Assembly: GCA_905221605.1 (NCBI GenBank)
Contig: CAJNDS010002229.1
Coordinates: forward strand, 122,001-186,000
DNA from: Symbiodinium natans
Taxonomy: Eukaryota > Sar > Dinophyceae > Suessiales > Symbiodiniaceae
Direction: 5' to 3'
DNA: 64,000 nt
A program made the position numbers and the translations under genes. Positions 27,964-39,436 of this stretch are shown piece by piece (within the stretch, counting starts at the first letter, position 1; each line of letters begins with the position of its first letter). Below the pieces are notes generated by a model. The model worked only from the letters and a program-made list of their open reading frames with translations, made no database searches and was not told the origin of the DNA.

Positions 27964-30415
27964 CTAGCTGACTTCCCCTTCGCTGTCCCCCGAGCTGCCG
28001 AAAAGGTCGTCCGAGAAGTACGCACTGGCATTCTGCAGATACACCGACGCCGGCTCCGCACCTTCTCTCTTATTTTTTTTTTTTTGGGGGGGGGGGGTTT
28101 AAGGGTTTGAGGGCTTAGGGGGTTTGCAGGGGTTTTGGTGTAGGGTTTAGGGTTTAGGGTTTAGGGTTGAGGGGTTCAAGGGGTTAAGGGGTTTATAGGG
28201 TTTTAAGGCTGTTTCGGTTGTGTTTTTTTGCCACCCGCCAAGTGTTGGGGTTCAATCTTCGGGGTTGCCCCCGAAGACTATTGGGTTGGATCTACGGCTT
28301 GTTTGAGCCCCAACCCCTTTGTTATTGGGCCGAGGGCTTGCATGCCTACAGTCTTAGATATAAACCCTAAAAGCCCAGATGCATCAGGGTGTAGGGGCAG
28401 CTCTCTCACTGGCACAGCCTCGTTGGGGCACCAAACACCTCACTCATATCTCCGATGCTCCTAGGCCTGAGGCAGGTGGGGCTGCAACGTGTTCGAACCT
28501 CACAAAGCCTGAAGCAAGCCCTGGCGCAGTTCCTCAATGGGGAGGCTGAAATGGCCAACAGGCCCTCAAACCCAAAACCCATGCGCCTGGCCTAGCTCCT
28601 CAGAGCCGACAACCTGGCAGGGGTTGCCAAAGTTGTTCTTAGAATTAGAATGGTTATTGTGCTGTTCTTGCCCCTGATGTTCTGACGCCGGAGTCGTCGT
28701 GAAGCAAGGACGGAGGGAATCGTCTAGAATTGGGAACCTCTGCTACAAGGCAAATTTTATCTGGGGCCGCGCATTTTTGTGATTCCTGCAACTAAGAACC
28801 AGAGACAGGCCAAAAAAGGCCCCCCCCCCCCCCACCCCCAAACCCTCAACCCTAAACTCTCAAAAACCCTAACCTCTGAACCCCAAAATACAAAGAATCC
28901 TCAAACTCATTAAAAATACTAAACCCCCTAAACTCCCGAAAACCCCCTACAACACCCCAAAACCCCACCTTCCCAGACAGGCGTTTCTGTAGCTTGGTCT
29001 CGTCCCAGGAGCCGTCCTCCTTCCTTGGCTCAGTTCATAGCTTTCCAGGGTTTAGGGTTTGGGGGGTTTAGCGGTCTAGGGGCTTAGGGTTTAGGGCCTT
29101 AGGGTTTAGGGGTTTAGGAGGTCTCCTTCCTTGGCTTAGTTCATTTACATCTCCTTTGCCAGAGATTTGTATGGGTAGCTCTCTACCTTAAGCTCCCTTT
29201 GGGTCCTATGGTACACCAGCCAAAGGATTCACATTTCCTGCGGCTTTGTTTTATGGCTTAAGCAGCCAAACCCTAAACTCTGACCCCTAAACCCTAAACC
29301 GAGTCTTGCCATTTTCGTTTTTTGGAATCTTGGGATTCCTGCCCGATCGCCCTTGGCCCTAAACTCAGAATCCTACACGCTCCTGCTGAGCCTCCGCAGA
29401 TCCTAGGACTTCGACTGGGCCCTTGTAACCCGGATGGCGACACACCTTAAGGCTCAACTGGGTTGCCAAGAAAAAACTCCTGGGCAAAACAGAACCTACG
29501 CGCCTCGCAAGCACCCGCCGCCCCCCCCCCCACCCCGGCCCCCAGTCACCGTTTGGGGCTCTTGAAGCGGTTCACGGCCGGGAGCTTGTGTTCCATGAAA
29601 CGCCGGTCCTGAGGGCTCGAACTTGGAACAGATTTTGATTTCTTTTGGGGCGGGGGGGAATAACTGGGCTGTGCTCTTGGGAACCCTAAACCCTTTTGCA
29701 TAAACCCCAAAACCCCCTAAACCCTAAACTTTTTTTGAAGTCTTCAGGCCACCTCTTTCCTGCAAGCTGAAGAGGTGCATCAGAGAGCCCCTGGTAGTAA
29801 TCCTGGACTCCTCCCTGGCCTTATGCCCGCACATGTCCGAACCTTAAACCCAAACAGGACCGGCAGCAACTAAGAGTGTGGTGTGGAAGAGGGAGGATAC
29901 GGGGCGGGGTTCTCTTAAACGAAACTTCCCTTTTTGTGTGTACAATGCCACAAGACAAAAAAAGGTGCCCCTCATCTTACTGTTGGTTCGCAGGGGATGA
30001 GGGAACTAGGGCCCCATTACATACCCTTTAAGGGATTATATTCGGGTACCCTTTAGTTACCCTGTAAGGGATTATATACTGTGCCTCGTTCCCCCATTCC
30101 CTACTAACCAACAGTAGGCAATCTCGGGAGGGCGCCTTGGGGTCGGCGAAGGCCTCGTTGAAGTAGATGCGGTCGTGCTCGGCGCGTATCTCCTAGGATG
30201 CTGAGTCAGATAGTTTTTCTGGTGCTGGACAGGCTGCTCTACTGTGCAGACCACTAAGAAATAACAACCCGCCCCACCCCCCCGCAGAACCGTTCATTCA
30301 TGCCCACCCCCCCCCCCCACACACACAGACCTGAAAAGCCTGGTAAACCCAACACGAAGGCCGAAGCTCAGCGAAGCGCAGCAGCTTCTCGAAGAACTCG
30401 TTGCCCTGCACTTGC
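27964..30415 (-). CDS. C-terminal exons of an unidentified gene
   Basis: Exons about: 30365-30415 (VQVQGNEFFEKLLRFAE), 30116-30187 (EIRAEHDRIYFNEAFADPKA, after CTAG|GAG), 29541-29601 (DRRFMEHKLPAVNRFKSPKR, then GTGACT), 28967-29022 (EDGSWDETKLQKRLSGK|GTGGGG) and the final exon 27964-28064 (VYLQNASAYFSDDLFGSSGD, acidic tail, TAG stop). The TIR element at 29976-30117 starts at the 3' edge of the second exon. This could be the 3' end of the NACHT-type gene upstream or a separate gene. Confidence 0.5.
29976..30117. mobile_element. TIR element abutting an exon
   Basis: CTTACTGTTGGTTCGCAGGG ... and, read from the right, CCTACTGTTGGTTAGTAGGG. Inside is a short tandem of TACCCT..AAGGGATTATAT. The right end touches the exon at 30116-30187 (minus strand). 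Confidence 0.6.
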
Positions 30416-31699
30416 ACCTGATGCCTCGGAGAAAACAATCAAACAAAAAGCACACAGAGAAGTCGATGCTGCGAGCCATGAAAGGGGATGCTTTTGGGGA
30501 GGAGGGGTGTTGTGCTCTTGGGAACCTTTGGCTGGTTTTTAGGTGGGGCTATTCAGAATCTGGGACTTGAGCGATCTGGTGTGTTGTGGAGAGCTTTGAG
30601 CAGCAGACGTGCAGCTTCGAAGGTGGCTGGGTAGTGCCTTGTTGTGGCACGGCCTCTTAAGAGCTGCTGTGCTGAGGATGGCTTGTAAGGCCATCTTTGC
30701 AACGAAATGAACTTCGGGATGCCGCGGTTCCAAACAGCTTCTAGATACATTGCATGCAGTGAAGGCAAGCTAAATGTGGCTCGCAGAAGGGTGTGCATGG
30801 GTGTCTAGACCTGCTACAAAGGCAGGATTTGCTCTGGCATCTTCCAGGGTCTATACTCCCCTTAGAACCTGAATAACAATAATATGTCTTTATATCCTCT
30901 TGGGTTTTATAAAAACAAAAAAATCTCAAGGGGGATATAGGGGTCAGGGGGGGGCAAACCCTGGGAACCCGACAGGAAGTCACACGCTTTCGATCTGGTG
31001 GTGCGCTCAGCGCTCGAGATGCCATTCCTCAACGAGATCCTCCTAGGCCCAATAAGGGCATTAAGAAGCATCCCTAAACCCTAAACCCTAAATCCTAGCC
31101 CTAAACCCTAAACCCTAAACCCTTTTTCCGGCAGCTTTCAGGCGCATGCTCGTGGGAGGAGGACGTGCTGCCCACAACATGGCAGCGAGCTGGGCAGTTC
31201 TCTAGATTAGGGTCCTTTTTGGGATCCTTACAAGGATGCCGGGCGATATCGGGGGCCCCCAAACTGGGACCCAGAATGTAGAGAACTGCCCACATGTGCC
31301 CCTTGCACTTTTTAGGGTGTCGGGGAGTTACGACTCTGAGACCTCGAAACATACGTATGACTCCACCAGCAACCAGTTACTCTCAGCATCCCCTCCCCCA
31401 CACCCTGAACCCCAAACCCTAAACTCTGAACCCCTTTCACACTTTGTACGTTTTTCCTACCCTTCTGACCTTTTGTTTACCCTTTTAAGGCCCTTATGTT
31501 TACCCTCTGTACCCCTTTTACCCTGCTGGCCCTCTTTTGGATTCGTGCCCCCCACGGAAGCCCAGGTTGCAAGATGATCTGCTTCTGCTGTTCATCCGAC
31601 AATGGCTTCCTCGTGAAGGCTTGCAACTTCAGGGGCTTTAGGCGACTTTGCTTTTCGTAGGGATTGAGGGAATGCGGTACCCTATATTTCTCTCTATTA

Positions 31700-31785
31700 A
31701 ATTATATGTGTACGTGTATTTGTATGTGTACGTGTATGTGTATGTGTATGTATGTATGTGTATGTATGTATGTGTATGTATGTAT
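31700..31785. repeat. GTATGT microsatellite
   Basis: Alternating GTATGT/GTGTAT over about 80 bp. Confidence 0.85.
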
Positions 31786-32732
31786 AGAGGGGGATCTAAG
31801 GTATCAACAGCTCCCTGTCATTCCCGGGTAAGAACCAGTAGGTTTAGACTGAATTTGAGTACTCAGACATATTGCGCTTTACATGCTGAGGGTCATCCCT
31901 TGGAATGCGTTCAAACAGCCTCCGCTGTACCCAAGGAAACAGAACCCGGGATTCAAGGGTATGCCATGGATTCTTCGTGGAAGAGTTCGCAGTTCACAGA
32001 ATACTGTCCGTATCTTGGTGGAGCTGCCGGGATCTGGTGACGGATAGGAGTCTTGGAGTTCGAGGGGGTGGGGGTGGGCGGGGAGAATTCCCTCGCATGC
32101 CCTTGAATGGCAGCCTCCATAGCTACAGGTGAAAGAAGGCCCAAAGAAGCAAAAGCCCATCTTCCCAAATACGATCCAGGCCTTTCAGACGACAACAACC
32201 TCCCTCAACCGCACGACAAAACCCGAAGACCTCCGCGTAATTTCTCCAAGCCGCAGGGACATCACGGCGAAACTCTGCGTCAACGTTGGCCTTGGACAGT
32301 TTTGGGTTTAAGCGCACGAAGTGATAAAACAATTCAGGGTTGTTGGGATAAGGTTGTGAAGGCGTATGCTTAAGGTTGAGCTTCGGCAAAACAATACCTT
32401 TCAGGAGTTTCACCCGGCACCTTTCTGCAATGCCATTGACATGCTTGCCCACATACGTATCTGACTGCTAAATGAAGCACAGTTCCTACGATGGTAGGAG
32501 CTCGGAGTCTTCAAGTCTGTTTCAAGCCCATCAAAAAATTGAAAAACAGCAACAATTCTCAGGGTTTAGCACAGCATCGAGGTGCCTGGGCTCGCTGAAG
32601 GCACGTGGAATGAGGGAGTGCCCATAACAAGGTTGGGAGTTTTATCCCCTAAACCCTATCAACGCAAAACTCCAAACCCCAAAACCCTCGGAATTCGGAG
32701 CTTTGGATAGTTAGGTGTTGTGCAGGACCTGT

Positions 32733-35700
32733 TCTCTTTGGCGTCACCATACTTTGGTCGTACCAGCTCTGCCAGTTGGGCCTGGAAGCGCAGAAGTCAG
32801 GCTGCACCAAGGGTGTCCCGAAATCGAAACCCTAAACTTCAAGAAATTTTCAAACTCCAGTTCAAGGGCGACTGCACTTAGGGCGTCTGAGGGACAAAGC
32901 AGCGCTCACACCTTCCGGTCGGGAAGTCAGCACCTCTCTGAGAAAAGGCGCACGCGGGTGATACTGTCTCTTTCTTCCTTTCTGTTAGCTGCAGTCGTAC
33001 GTAACAACGTCTATCTTTGTTAAACGCTTGTACAGTGTACAATCACAAGTCATGACCTGTTCAGAATAAGCAGAGGGCTGAAGGCTCGTATGTCCCCCCG
33101 GCTCAGGGGAAGCAAGAGATCTCAGCTTGAGTTTGCCCCAAAACATCCCTTAAACGGCCAATTAAGGACTCATTGGAAGACCTGCAGCCACCCAAAGACA
33201 TTCCACTGCTCAACCCGAAAGCTCCCATTTCGTCAAATGCCCAGTTCCGAACACGCCGGTTCCAAATCTACCAAATCGGACAACGCAGCCCCCCACAATG
33301 CCCAGGTGAAACGTTTTGCCGAGACTCCAAGGAGATCTGCATCGGCACCAGTCTTTTCATGACGAAGTCCTGAACAGAATTTGATATGCTTGGGCTTCCC
33401 ATCACACCGCTTCGCGCATTCGCGGGCAGCGAGCTGCAAGCGGCTTTGTGATGATCAGGAGCACTGAATCCGTGAGGGCCGCCTGCGATCCCCTTGCTTC
33501 GGGAACATCAAAGGAACATCCCCCCCTCCCCGCCAACCCCCAGTGTTGTCGTGCTAAGTATTGCGCCGTCTTCTGCAGGTCCTGCATGATGCCTTTGACG
33601 TCTGAGGCCTCGTCGATTCCATCCAAGATCACCTCAGATTTGTTACCCCGAACCTATGCCAAAAACTCTCCTTCGGGTTCTTGCGAATCAAGCAAGATTC
33701 GTGGTGTTGGAATGCTGTCCGGTGCTCCCGCTACGCAGCCGGCAACTGTGCTATGCAGCTGAGCGGCAATGCCGCTCCGGAGTCGCAGTGCACGCAGAAG
33801 AACCTCCCCGTACTCTGTGCCGTACCTGACTGGTCTAAGGCCCGGCACGCCCCAAATGGTTAGATGGTTGTAACCCCAACTTACAGGGTACACTCCCTTT
33901 TGAAGCCACTGCGCACATGTAACCTGACTTCTCAGGGATGGGATCTTGACTTCGGGATTTCGCTTTTTTGGAGTTTATCCACACCTTGTACGAGCCACAC
34001 CGAATCTGAGTGCCGGGATGCTCATCGCGAAAGGAGTTCTCAAGCCATGGCTCGTCGAGAAAAGCATCACGCTCCTGAGCTGCTATTTGCTTAAGAAGCC
34101 CCCGAAAAATACAAAAAAGAAAAAGTGCTCCTTATACGGGCAACATAGGGATTATTGTGTTTTATCTTCTTTTGGGGTTCTTAAGCAAAGGGTAGTGAGG
34201 TTGGGGTATCTTACGGGCGACTTGGTTCGGGTTGAGCTGTTTCGGCTGCATAGAGTGGACAAAAGTTCTTGGGGGAATGATCGTTGGCCATAGGATGTCC
34301 GATCTGTAGGATGCCTTCTTATCCTTGCCCGCTTCGATCGCAATTCCACGCAGGAGTCTGAAAAGTTTTGTTTCGGCGACAGAAAAAGTCATCGGGTTCA
34401 GGAAAGGAACCACACAAATGGAGTTCAATGCTTTCAAAGTCCTTGGCATGTCCTTCTTCTCAGATTGGAGTCGGGAGTGCTGGTCTGAGGTCGGAGATTC
34501 ATACAAGTGCTGTCAGAGCCACTCGCAGAAACATGTCTCTCAGAGATGTCAGGATGGGGGTAACCAAAAGCTTCACTAAGAACATGTGGGTTTCCGAAAT
34601 TAGGGGTACCTTATTGGGGTCCTCATTAGAAGGGAAACTGACTCTTTGGGAGCCTACATGAGGTCCTGTAGTATTTTCGTAAACCCCCATATACCAAAGC
34701 CGCTTGATGAGCAAACGAATTGGTGCAGGGGGAGGCCACCATTCAGCGGAGACGCCAACAGCGGCATTTCCGAGTACTTCTTGTCGTTCATTCCGCCCGC
34801 ACGAATCATGCCTGTCATGGAGCACTGATCCCAGGGTATATTGAGCTACCACCAGTTATTTGAACCAACTAGTAACTAGTCCTTAAAAGGGATTCTAGTA
34901 CCCAAATTATAATCCCTATTGAGGACTGTTAGTATAAGGGGCAACATCCCAAACAATTACGTAAACTTTGAGCGGTTCGACATATCAGAACCCCCGCCGG
35001 CAAAGCACCACTAGCCTGCCAACTTCTGCGCGAAGATCAGCGCCGGGACCTTGACAATCCTCGGCCACAGGGGCTTTAGGGTTTAGGGTTTAGGGACAAA
35101 AGAAACATTCTCAGGGAGGACAAGGCTCTTGTGTCAGAGGAGGATAATTTAAAACCCTCTTCTGCTAGTCGCGTTTGAAAACACTTTTCTGGTTTTGTAA
35201 AACCCTCAAGAACCCAAACGCCCAAAGCCTTCGCGCCCCCAACCCAAATCCTAAGCTGGGTGCCGAACACCTACCCCCAAACTTTAGGGTCTAGGGCTTA
35301 GGGCTCAGGGTTTACGATTTTTGTGCACAGGGTTTCGCTTTGGAGGATGGCTGCAAGGCGCCACTTTTGTGCCCGCCGAGACACCCTTCGGTGGAAGGCT
35401 CGTGGGCGCATGCCTCTGTGGCAACCCGTCTTGGCTAGGGTATACGGTTTAGGGGTTTAGGGTTTCTGCTGCATATTAGGGTTTTGGGTTCAGGGTTTAG
35501 GGTGCAGGATTTAGGGATCTACTGTAGGGCCTTAAAAGCATAGTCTTCACCATACATGGATTCGGGACGTACCGTCGCAGACCCCCGCAACAAGGACCCT
35601 AGATCTAGAACATAACGTGCATGGCCCTTTTGTTCTTAAGGACTGTTCGTATCAGGGGGGAACATCCCAAAATAGCACAAATTAGGCTTTAGGTTTAGGG

Positions 35701-38700
35701 TTTAGGGTACCTTCTTGGGGTCCTGATTCGAAGGGAATCCTACTATTTGGGGGACTCTATTCGGGGTCATTAGGAGTAAACCCTAAACCCTAAACCCCCC
35801 CCCCCCCAATTAGGAGTTGGGGGCCTTGGCCAAGTGGTACATCAGCTGACAGGAGGACCAGGTCTTGCCAGTTCCCGGCCCTGCGACCATCAGGCACCTG
35901 AAGGAGATCTTGAGGTCTTTGTCCGATGGGTTTTCAAAGGGCTTTAAGGGTTTAGGGTTTGGGGGCTTGAAGCCCCAAAAGCCAAGAATCCTACTCCCCC
36001 CCCCCCCCCCCCCCTCACCCTCCAACATCCCTGAAAAAATGTACCTTCCCAGCCCGACCACTCGCCCTAGCTGCAGAGTTTTCGAATCTGGGTCTCTTGG
36101 GGTGTTTGGGTCATCTCTGTGGCTTAGCTGAACCCTTGTGAAACCCGTGTCCTTGTATGTAAATTAGACTTTTTTGGGGGGGTTCCCCCGGCCTGTAGAC
36201 GATCTGCTCGCCCACGAACCGCCTGGGTCGCAAGGAAAGGGGCAGATCCTATAGAGAGAACCTTAGGGAAGCCTTGAAAGTTCGGAAACCCTAAACCCTA
36301 AACCCTAAACTTCGCTGTGAACCCCCAAGTTGCGGATCTTGAGATCAAATTTGAAAGGGGGCTGGGGACCTGCTTATTCTTTAGCATAGTGAGTGCCTCT
36401 TCTGCAAGAGATGAAGAGGCAGAAGAAAACAGATGACTATCATGACCATATCAGCCCGGAAATCACGAGCAGGATGGTTCTCCAGCTTTGGGGGCTCCCT
36501 TGTCCTAATGACATCCCACAGGCATCTGCAATGTGCAAGGCGCACTGAAATCTTCAACGCTGCAGCCACCCTGAAGCCCGAATCCCCGAGCCCAACAGAC
36601 ACCCCAAGAAGACCCCCAGGAAGCGACCCACAGCAAAAGTAAGGAGGCGGCCCATCCCCGCTGGCGAGGAGAAGGGCGGCCAGACTCTTGATGTCGGGCA
36701 TCTTCGCCTTGGACTTCTGCACCTGAGAGCACTTTTTGTTTTTGTCTGGCGCACCTTAGGGGGTTTCGACTGGGTCTAGGGTTTAGGGTTTAGGGTTTAA
36801 TCGCTCACACTCGGACAAGCCAGGGGGTTTAGGGTTTAGGGTTTAGGGTTTAGGGTTTAGGGTTTAGGGTCTTGCTGAGCCTGCTTAGGGGGTTGAGGGG
36901 TTGTAGGGATCAGGTTGGGCGTTTGGGAGGGCTCAAGGGAAGATTGAAGCCAGACATCCAGCTCACCTCCCCCGGACCCAGAGCCCCATATGCCAAATGC
37001 GCCGAGCTGCCGTGGTGTCGATGTAGATGACCTGAGAACAACACTCTGTGAAGTAGGGCCCGGGAATCTTCTGGTCGTGCTTTTTTTTTGGAAAAATAAA
37101 AATGATAATCCCTATATTGCCCCTAAAAGGAAGAATAGTTTTTGGACGGGTTGTTAAGCAATTCGTAGTTCAAAGAGGCCCTAACTGAGAGGCCCGCAAG
37201 GAAGCAGATCTAAGTTTGGGCGATGAATGATGCTATGCGCCCTGAGTCCAGGGTGTCTAAACACCAAACCACTTTGGCAAGACAGCCTCCGCCCTGAAGC
37301 ACTGCAACAACCCGAACCTGTTTTGCATACCGGCAGCACCAAATGCGGTCTGGATTCCGATGATGCTCCAGCTATGTACCGATCAGTTGAAGCATGATGA
37401 TTTAACAACAGATTAGGAAGAAATCACGAACGCATGTTCGAACGAGAACCCCAGCATATTCTGCACAACCACTGCCCCATGCGCCCACCTGCGTCTCCAC
37501 ATCCATCTTCTGAGACGTAATACCTAGGAAGGCTTTATTTGGCTGCATGCTTTGGCGAGCTAGCAGTCGAGGGTAGCAATGCAGCAGCTGTAGCTGCCAG
37601 CAACTAGCAGGACAGCTATCGCGAAGAGTCAAATCCTCATGTGAACACTCTAAGCCCACTGACCCTAGTGGTTACGGTCTGCAAGGCCTGCTTGAGGGCC
37701 CGCTCCAGAGTTCAAGGTAGCGTGCCTAGGGCTCTATAGGACCCCCTGGCAAACAACAGCATGCCGGGACAATCTTTGAATTTGACCCGTCCTACAGGCT
37801 TCACATTGCCGGCAAGATGCTGTCCTCCAGGTACCGGAACCGGTTCATCTGCTTTGTGCAGTACTCCTGGCTCAGGGGGGTTGGAAAGGCATGAACATAC
37901 ATAAAGCTATATTGAATAGCTTGAGTATATATTTATATATAGAAATATGTACGTGCATGCATGTACGTAGGTAGCTAGAGATGTTGGGGCGACATCCTGG
38001 CCACAGACCGTGGCGGCTTTGGGGCCAGCCTAGGGCCTTCCGAAGCAAAGCGGTCTGGTCATTCCTTCTGGGGTTTAGGGGGTGGTGAGATGATTTAGGG
38101 GTCATTCCTCCTGACGAAATAGTTGTGCCCCATTGAGGTAAACATGGTATGCTTCTGACTCCTGCAAAGCAGGCATTGGGATTGCTTCAGGGGGAACGAC
38201 CAGTTGCCAAATGCGGTTTAGGAGTTTGGGATTGAATTTAGGAAGTTAGGGTGGAGTAGGTTCCCAAAAACCAAGAACCGCAAACTTTATGGGCACAGCC
38301 TGGTACAAAGCCACGTCGAAGCTGGCAAAATGTCCATCCACATGATTCGCCTCCGTGATGGATCCGATTCAAGCACTTGACCCTGACCCTGAGAAATAAG
38401 CTTAGCCTGTGCTGTTTTGTGACATGTTCGGCGGCGGCAAAGCTACTAGACCTCCCCACTGTCTCACAGATCTAGCAATCGGCAAGACGTGCCACATGGT
38501 TGAAGAAAGTGGTTTTTAGATCGCATGATTCGGGTAGGGCCTGGGTAGATCCTCATGATGAAATCATCCTCTCCATGCCTAAACGCGACCAGCACTTCTT
38601 TCGCCTTTCTTTGGTCCCGGTTGCGATACCCGCAAGTTTTTTGACTCTGCACTCCAGCGTCGTCAGCTCCGGGACCCAAACTGCCCAGAGCCTACGAGCC

Positions 38701-38897
38701 AAAGCAGCCCCCGAAGAGAAGTTTGGAAGCACACCATCCTGAACACTGCAAGGCCTTGGGGCTTTGAGCCCTAAACACCACAAAAAACAGCGGTGCACAT
38801 CAGAAAGCTGGTGTTGTCAGCAGAGCCACCTCGTTCAGGTCAATGGTGGCTGTGGCTTTGCCTGGCGTGCAACTGATCGTCGGCGTCCCCGGAATCC
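32733..38897 (-). CDS. NACHT/STAND-type P-loop NTPase gene (exon series)
   Basis: The P-loop exon 35825-35897 encodes CLMVAGPGTGKTWSSCQLMY (Walker A) between AG|G and a GC donor. Next in phase is 35020-35049 (VPALIFAQKL). Exon 33653-33560 or so has VILDGIDEASDVKGIM (Walker B of the NACHT type). Then come DSVLLIITKPLAARCP (sensor-like position) and, at 33318-33365, DFVMKRLVPMQISLESRQ, the usual step after the sensor. Upstream exons: 38804-38897 (TPTISCTPGKATATIDLNEV), 38541-38605 (EVLVAFRHGEDDFIMRIY), 38262-38352 (NHVDGHFASFDVALYQAVP), 37815-37870 (EYCTKQMNRFRYLEDSIL), 36975-37085 (IPGPYFTECCSQVIYIDTT), 36655-36725. Downstream: 32733-32789 (AQLAELVRPKYGDAKENR). NACHT proteins are ATP-switch signalling or immune-type proteins; the partner domains are not identified. 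Confidence 0.55.
33402..33653 (-). CDS. Walker B and sensor exons of the NACHT-type gene
   Basis: Starts after CATAG|GTTCGG. VILDGIDEA is the acidic Walker B form typical of NACHT (small residue after the second acidic position). The same frame later has CGCAG|GCGGCC and VLLIITKP, then a GT donor at MREA|GTGTGA. A short intron probably removes the glycine-rich stretch between the two parts. Confidence 0.55.
   Translation of the reverse strand, partial: VRGNKSEVILDGIDEASDVKGIMQDLQKTAQYLARQHWGLAGRGGCSFDVPEARGSQAALTDSVLLIITKPLAARCPRMREAV
34605..34660 (+). mobile_element. Small element family D, copy 2
   Basis: GGGTACCTTATTGGGGTCCT followed by an AGAAGGGAAA block and CTCTTTGGGAGCC. It shares order and spacing with the copies at 10104-10150 and 35706-35760. 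Confidence 0.4.
34864..34952. mobile_element. Hairpin MITE family C, copy 3 (left end decayed)
   Basis: The right arm GAGGACTGTTAGTATAAGGG and CAACATCCCAA are intact; the left arm survives only as ACTAGTCCTTAA. Confidence 0.6.
35637..35670. mobile_element. Hairpin MITE family C, right-end fragment
   Basis: TTAAGGACTGTTCGTATC then GGGGGGAACATCCCAA; the rest of the element is not seen. Confidence 0.55.
35706..35760 (+). mobile_element. Small element family D, copy 3
   Basis: GGGTACCTTCTTGGGGTCCT, then GAAGGGAATCCTACTATTTGG. It lies in an intron of the NACHT-type gene just beside the P-loop exon. Confidence 0.4.
35825..35897 (-). CDS. Walker A (P-loop) exon of the NACHT-type gene
   Basis: A 73-nt exon after TTCAG|GTGCC, ending AAG|GCCCC. 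AGPGTGKT fits the Walker A consensus, preceded by hydrophobic residues (CLMV) as in a beta strand and followed by a helix (SSCQLMYHLAK). Confidence 0.65.
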
Positions 38898-39436
38898 CTA
38901 CCAGGAAGACGCTTCATCCCAACTCCATAGTGCTGAGCAAGTATCCTCAACCCCTCTGTCATTTCAGACCGCCAGAAACTTCAACTTCCGAAAAGCCCGC
39001 CTCCACCTGACCTACAAACCCCCCGCCAAGGCTCTAACTTCCTGACCCTTTAGCTATTCAGGGAGCACTTAGCCTGTGTGCTGAGGTTGGTTAGGGTTCG
39101 GGGTTTAGGGCTTGTAGTGCGTAAGTGTCAGGTTCAAGGGCTTCGCAAAGACGCCCTTGTACGAGCAGTTTTATCATGGCGATATAAGAGAATGTCCAGG
39201 GGAGTAGAAGAACCCTCAACCCCAAACTCTGAACGAAAGCTCTCCCACAAAAGGCTCAGGCTACCAAGGCTCAAAACAGGAAGTTCCACAGTGACCCTGC
39301 AGTGAAAAAGGTACCACTCTTGGCCTGGCGAGTGCCTTGAAACTCAACGAAAACCCTAATTAAACCCCAAACCCTAAACCCTAAATCTTGCACCCTAAAC
39401 CCTAAACCCTATCAACCCTAAACCCTAAGTCCTACA

